Part shown: positions 60,606 to 64,000 of the stretch, piece after piece
Layout: every line of letters starts with the position of its first letter
How positions within the stretch are numbered: the first letter of the stretch is position 1
Assembly: GCA_947448025.1 (NCBI GenBank)
Contig: CANFLV010000002.1
Span: forward strand, 62,001 to 126,000
Reading direction: 5' to 3'
Length of the DNA: 64,000 nt
Source of the DNA: Oxalobacteraceae bacterium
Lineage (GTDB): Bacteria > Pseudomonadota > Gammaproteobacteria > Burkholderiales > Burkholderiaceae_D
Made by a program: the position numbers and the translations under genes
The notes under the pieces: generated by a model
Databases searched by the model: none
Seen by the model: the letters and a program-made list of their open reading frames with translations, nothing else
What the model was told of the DNA's origin: nothing

Positions 60606-61007
60606 ATGATTGTACGTTTGTCCCGATTCGCTCCACTCGCATTTACAGCCCTCACTCTTTGCGCAGGCGCGCTGCATGCCGCACCGCTATTACGGTGCCA
60701 GGTCACTTATGCCGGCGCCACGCAGGTGATCGAGACCGGCCCGGTGAGCGATCCGTATGCGGTCGCGTCAACCGATATCGGTGGGCGGTTTCGGTTCAAG
60801 GCGGTGATGGTCGGCAGCGATGCGCAAGTCGCTTACATCAATCTGTATGCTTATCTTGCAACGCGCCGCCAGCCAGTGCTGATCCACGAGGCGAAATACC
60901 TGCCGCCGTTCAAAGCCGCGTCATTCACCGGCGAGCAGCATCTGTATGCCGGTCCGGTGGAACGCGAACTCATTTACAACTGCACGCTGGAAGGGCTTGC
61001 GTCGTGA
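60606..61007 (+). CDS. small secreted protein of unknown function
   Basis: 133 residues from ATG 60606, chosen because it gives a clean signal peptide (APLAFTALTLCAGALHA). The mature part is short and beta-rich with two Cys (LLRCQVTYAG and IYNCTLEG) that could form a disulfide. Not recognised as a named family. It ends in a one-base overlap with the CapA-like gene, so the two are probably co-translated. Confidence 0.75.
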   Translation: MIVRLSRFAPLAFTALTLCAGALHAAPLLRCQVTYAGATQVIETGPVSDPYAVASTDIGGRFRFKAVMVGSDAQVAYINLYAYLATRRQPVLIHEAKYLPPFKAASFTGEQHLYAGPVERELIYNCTLEGLAS

Positions 61008-61984
61008 TGCGCCTGTCTGTGTTGATTGCCGGTGCGCTCAGCCTGATATTACAGCCAGTTCAGGCCGCTACTGCTGGTCCGGTCACGCTGGTGTTTGCCG
61101 GTGATATTGTGCTGGATGATACGGCGGGAAAAGTCATTAAGGCAGGCGGTGATCCATTTGCTGCCTTTGCCCCGGAATTCCGCAATGCCGACATCCGCAT
61201 CGGCAATCTCGAATGCGTGATCGCGACGACCGGTTCAGCCGCCGGCAAGAACTTTACGTTTCGCGCGCATCCAAGGGTGATCCCGGTATTACAGCGCCAT
61301 TTCGATGCAGTCGCGCTGGCCAATAATCATTCCGGCGATTATGGTCGTGAGGCCTTTGCGGAAATGCTCGGCCTGCTGAGCCAGCACAAGCTTGCACAAT
61401 TCGGCGGTGGCCATAATCTCGGCGAAGCGCATACGCCGCTGATCATTGAGCGCAAAGGCATCCGCATCGCCTTGCTCAGTTATAGCGAATTCATGCCGCG
61501 CAGTTTTGAAGCCGATTACAACGCGCCCGGCATCGCCTGGAGCGAGGATGAGCAAGTCGTGGCCGACATCAAAAAGGCACGCACGACCTATCACGCCGAT
61601 ATCGTCATCCCGGTCATGCATTGGGGCTGGGAAAATGAATTAATGGCCAGCGCGCGGCAACGCCAGCTGGCGCGCACCATGATCGATGCCGGCGCCGATG
61701 CCGTTATCGGCGGCCATCCGCATGTGCGCCAGAATACCGAGCAATATCGCGGCAAGCCCATCGTCTACAGCGTCGGTAATTTCGTCATGAAAGAATCCGA
61801 CGATGCGCAGCAGCACCTGGGTTGGCTGCTGCGGCTGCAGATCGACCGGCAGGGCGTCAGTAGTTTTGATACGCGCGTGGCGCAGCTGGATACGGAAGGC
61901 ATACCCACGCCTGTGCGTAATGTGCGCAGTCCGTGCTGGAGCAGAGGGCAGCTTGAGGCAGGATTATGCGGCGCAGGCGACTGA
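61007..61984 (+). CDS. CapA-family metallophosphoesterase-like protein
   Basis: 325 residues from ATG 61007 (or GTG 61004). Signal-like helix (LIAGALSLILQPVQAATA). CapA/PgsA text: VTLVFAGDIVLDD, IRIGNLECVIA, VALANNHSGDYG, PVMHWGWENE, DAVIGGHPHV. The family belongs to the metallophosphoesterase fold and includes poly-gamma-glutamate synthesis factors, but no capB/capC partner is here, so another periplasmic phosphoesterase role is likely. Confidence 0.9.
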   Translation: MRLSVLIAGALSLILQPVQAATAGPVTLVFAGDIVLDDTAGKVIKAGGDPFAAFAPEFRNADIRIGNLECVIATTGSAAGKNFTFRAHPRVIPVLQRHFDAVALANNHSGDYGREAFAEMLGLLSQHKLAQFGGGHNLGEAHTPLIIERKGIRIALLSYSEFMPRSFEADYNAPGIAWSEDEQVVADIKKARTTYHADIVIPVMHWGWENELMASARQRQLARTMIDAGADAVIGGHPHVRQNTEQYRGKPIVYSVGNFVMKESDDAQQHLGWLLRLQIDRQGVSSFDTRVAQLDTEGIPTPVRNVRSPCWSRGQLEAGLCGAGD

Positions 61985-62032
61985 GTTTACGATTTTGAAT
62001 TGATCATGCCGGAAATTAGTTAAGCTATATCC

Positions 62033-62896
62033 ATGACTAAAAATATCTTCAGCACGCCTGTGCGCCGATCCTCAAGTTCGCTGTTCTCAAACGCCTTCCT
62101 TGATTTTTACCATTTAGTCGTGCGGATGACATGGCCGCGATTTTTGGCTTCCTTCGCCGCCGTCTTCTTGCTGACCAATGTGTGCTTTGGCCTCTTGTAT
62201 TCAGTTCAGAACGATGCCATCGCTGGTCTCAAGACGCTTGGATATTGGGAATATTTTTTCTTCAGTGTCCAAACGCTTGCCACAATTGGCTATGGCTCCA
62301 TGTACCCGCAAACGCTGTATGGCCATGCCCTGGTCACGCTTGAAGCCATGGTCGGCTTATTGGGGGTCGGAATGTTTGCCGCTCTCGCATTTGCGAAAAT
62401 TTCATTGCCAAGGTCAAGAGTGGTATTCAGCAATACCGCTGTTGTGAGCAAATTTGAGGGCCAGCCGGCGCTGATGTTCAGGGTGGCCAATGAAAGAAGT
62501 AACAAGATTATTGGTGCTGAAGTTGCGCTGACTCTGATCATCGGCGAGACCACGCAGGAAGGTCAGAGCATGCGGCGTATCTATGACCTGGATTTGGTTC
62601 GAAATCACATGCCAATGTTGGCCTTGACCTGGCTTGTCATTCATCCGGTGAATCAAAACAGCCCGCTCGCGAAGCTATCGCAAGAAGCACTTGCAGAGGC
62701 CGACTTTATTTTAGTCGCCACAATGAAGGGTTTGGATGAAACCGTTTCGCAAACCATCCATTCCAATCATACGTATTCGTTTGAGGACATGAAGTGGAAT
62801 CATCGCTTCGTCGATCTATATCGCAAAGACGGCTCTGACGATCAGGCCTATATCGACTTGACCCTGATCCACGAGACGATGGATGGGTCTGTCTGA
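62033..62896 (+). CDS. inward-rectifier K+ channel (KirBac type)
   Basis: 287 residues. Slide helix ~20-33, helix M1 ~36-57, pore helix and filter TLATIGYGSMYP (TIGYG at 84-88), helix M2 ~97-121, then the cytoplasmic beta-sandwich (SRVVFSNTAVVSKFEGQPALMFRVANERSN). This is the complete bacterial Kir plan. No partner gene is evident. It is convergent with the nucleotidase gene, two bases apart. Confidence 0.95.
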   Translation: MTKNIFSTPVRRSSSSLFSNAFLDFYHLVVRMTWPRFLASFAAVFLLTNVCFGLLYSVQNDAIAGLKTLGYWEYFFFSVQTLATIGYGSMYPQTLYGHALVTLEAMVGLLGVGMFAALAFAKISLPRSRVVFSNTAVVSKFEGQPALMFRVANERSNKIIGAEVALTLIIGETTQEGQSMRRIYDLDLVRNHMPMLALTWLVIHPVNQNSPLAKLSQEALAEADFILVATMKGLDETVSQTIHSNHTYSFEDMKWNHRFVDLYRKDGSDDQAYIDLTLIHETMDGSV

Positions 62897-62898
62897 GC

Positions 62899-64000
62899 TT
62901 AATTCAAACGCTTGATCCGTCCAAGTCCCGGCACCTGCACCGTTCCCGCCGCCCTGAAATAGGCCGATACCGCCTCAAGGTCAACCTCGCCCTGTTGGCG
63001 CTGTACGCCATTGCGCAAGACCGTGAAATTATCGCCGCCATCCGCCATGAAATTATTTACCGTCACGCGGTAGATTTTTTGCATGTCGATGGCCGTGCCA
63101 TGCAGGCGCATCGAACCGGCGACGATACGCTGGCCTTTGCCCGGTGCAGCGCCGGCCGGCTGAGCCGCATCCCAGCTGTATTCAAAACCTGCGGAGCTGG
63201 CCAGGATGTTGCCATTGGATTGCTGCGGCTGTTCCCATTGCTGCTCAAGCAGGCGCAGTAACTGCTGCCCGGTCAGGTCCATGCTCACGAGGGTGTTATT
63301 GAAAGGCAGAACATTGAACAGCTGGCCATAAGTGACTTGCAGGCTTTGCGTGAGATCATTTCGCAGTCCGCCCGGATTCGTGAAGGCGATGTCTGCGGGT
63401 TTGCCTGCATAGTCCTTTCCTGAAGTCGCCGCCAGATAGGCATCGGTGGCGACATTGCCCAGGGTACTTTCTCCGGCTGAAGTCACGCGCCGCTCGAGCG
63501 GACCGGTGAGCGTACCGAGTGGCGTATTGCTCAGGCCTGCAGCCAGACTGACGGCGCGCTGCACGAGCGCATCGACTGCAGGGTCCCTGACCAGCGCGGC
63601 CTGTCGCGCCGGCAGTGTTATGTCCAGCCCCTTGCCATCCTTGAGCACGACGTCATTGACGACAGGCAGATTGTCTGCATTTTTTTTCAGCACCGTCCGG
63701 CTGACAGGGTCGATCGTCAAATCGATCTTGCTGACCACGCGTCCATGTGAGCCGGTTTGCGTGAGCAGCCGGCCATCGGGGCGGGTACAAATGAATTCGC
63801 GATGGGAGTGACCGGCAATGACGACATCAATGGCCGGGTCAAGCCGGTCGGTGATGCCGACAACGCGCCCGTCCAGACCTGGGCAAGCCTTGTCATTGAT
63901 CAGACGCGCTGTGGTCTGCGCGCCTTCGTGTATCAAGACCACAATGGCCGCAACGTTCTGCTTTTTCAAAACCGGTACGAGCGCATTGATGGTCTCGACC
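62899..64000 (-). CDS. 5'-nucleotidase / metallophosphatase, C-terminal part (right edge)
   Basis: Open to the last base of the window; 366 residues visible, N-terminus missing. The end of the metallophosphatase domain (VVIAGHSHREFICTRPDGRLLTQTG) is followed by the 5'-nucleotidase C-terminal domain (DIAFTNPGGLRNDL, FNNTLVSMDLTGQQLLRLLEQQW, and FMADGGDNF). UshA/NucA-like periplasmic enzymes remove phosphate from nucleotides or 2',3'-cyclic nucleotides. The closing VPGLGRIKRLN is typical. Confidence 0.93.
   Translation of the reverse strand, partial: VETINALVPVLKKQNVAAIVVLIHEGAQTTARLINDKACPGLDGRVVGITDRLDPAIDVVIAGHSHREFICTRPDGRLLTQTGSHGRVVSKIDLTIDPVSRTVLKKNADNLPVVNDVVLKDGKGLDITLPARQAALVRDPAVDALVQRAVSLAAGLSNTPLGTLTGPLERRVTSAGESTLGNVATDAYLAATSGKDYAGKPADIAFTNPGGLRNDLTQSLQVTYGQLFNVLPFNNTLVSMDLTGQQLLRLLEQQWEQPQQSNGNILASSAGFEYSWDAAQPAGAAPGKGQRIVAGSMRLHGTAIDMQKIYRVTVNNFMADGGDNFTVLRNGVQRQQGEVDLEAVSAYFRAAGTVQVPGLGRIKRLN

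Overview
The window looks like a chromosomal segment of a betaproteobacterium, most likely order Burkholderiales and plausibly Oxalobacteraceae. This is judged from gene content and codon style (moderately high GC, orphan GspE-type ATPase, NarXL-like pair beside an nrt/cyn operon, Liv-type transporters), not from any marker gene. No rRNA, tRNA, CRISPR array, integrase or complete insertion sequence was seen. Genes are dense on both strands. Both ends are cut inside genes: an ABC substrate-binding protein at the left and a 5'-nucleotidase at the right.

1-5.3 kb: tail of a binding protein, an aldehyde dehydrogenase, and two leftward envelope genes (acyltransferase-3 protein, membrane sulfatase/phosphoglycerol-transferase type). 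5.7-17.2 kb: a two-partner secretion locus with a TpsB transporter, a 2848-residue TpsA exoprotein built from two unrelated repeat arrays, and a secreted protein with curlin-like repeats. 17.3-20.0 kb: dihydropyrimidinase and an N-carbamoyl-amino-acid/ureidopropionase-type hydrolase.

20.2-21.7 kb: the most unusual genes. Two tandem paralogues carry a Cys-His-Asp arrangement of transglutaminase/papain-like type, and both end in an eukaryotic-style CaaX box (KKSGxCVIL). They look like candidate host-directed, prenylation-dependent effectors.

21.9-35.6 kb: a catabolic/uptake region. It holds a tetR-amidase-livKH-livMG(fused)-livF-alpha/beta-hydrolase series, a second ABC transporter of the NMT1/THI5 kind, and, divergent from it, a cytosine-deaminase-like amidohydrolase. 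With the hydantoinase pair it suggests use of cyclic amides, pyrimidines or ureides. 35.6-39.5 kb: a hybrid sensor kinase paired with a PhnD-like periplasmic protein.

39.6-48 kb: CoA-transferase, argD with a possible leader peptide and terminator, then nearly 1 kb without a convincing large gene but rich in structured repeats (inverted 91-bp elements with compensatory stem changes, long hairpins, heptanucleotide repeats). After this come a ferredoxin reductase, an SDR epimerase, a GspE-like ATPase and a spermidine-synthase-like protein. 48-57.5 kb: CAP-domain lipoprotein, molybdenum hydroxylase pair (IorAB type), a NarX/NarL-like two-component system, an NrtABC-type transporter and cyanase, which together read as a regulated nitrate/cyanate uptake and detoxification locus. 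57.6-64 kb: mqsRA toxin-antitoxin, a DNA glycosylase, a Mpo1-like membrane protein, ketopantoate reductase, a small secreted protein, a CapA-like phosphoesterase, an inward-rectifier K+ channel and the 5'-nucleotidase fragment.
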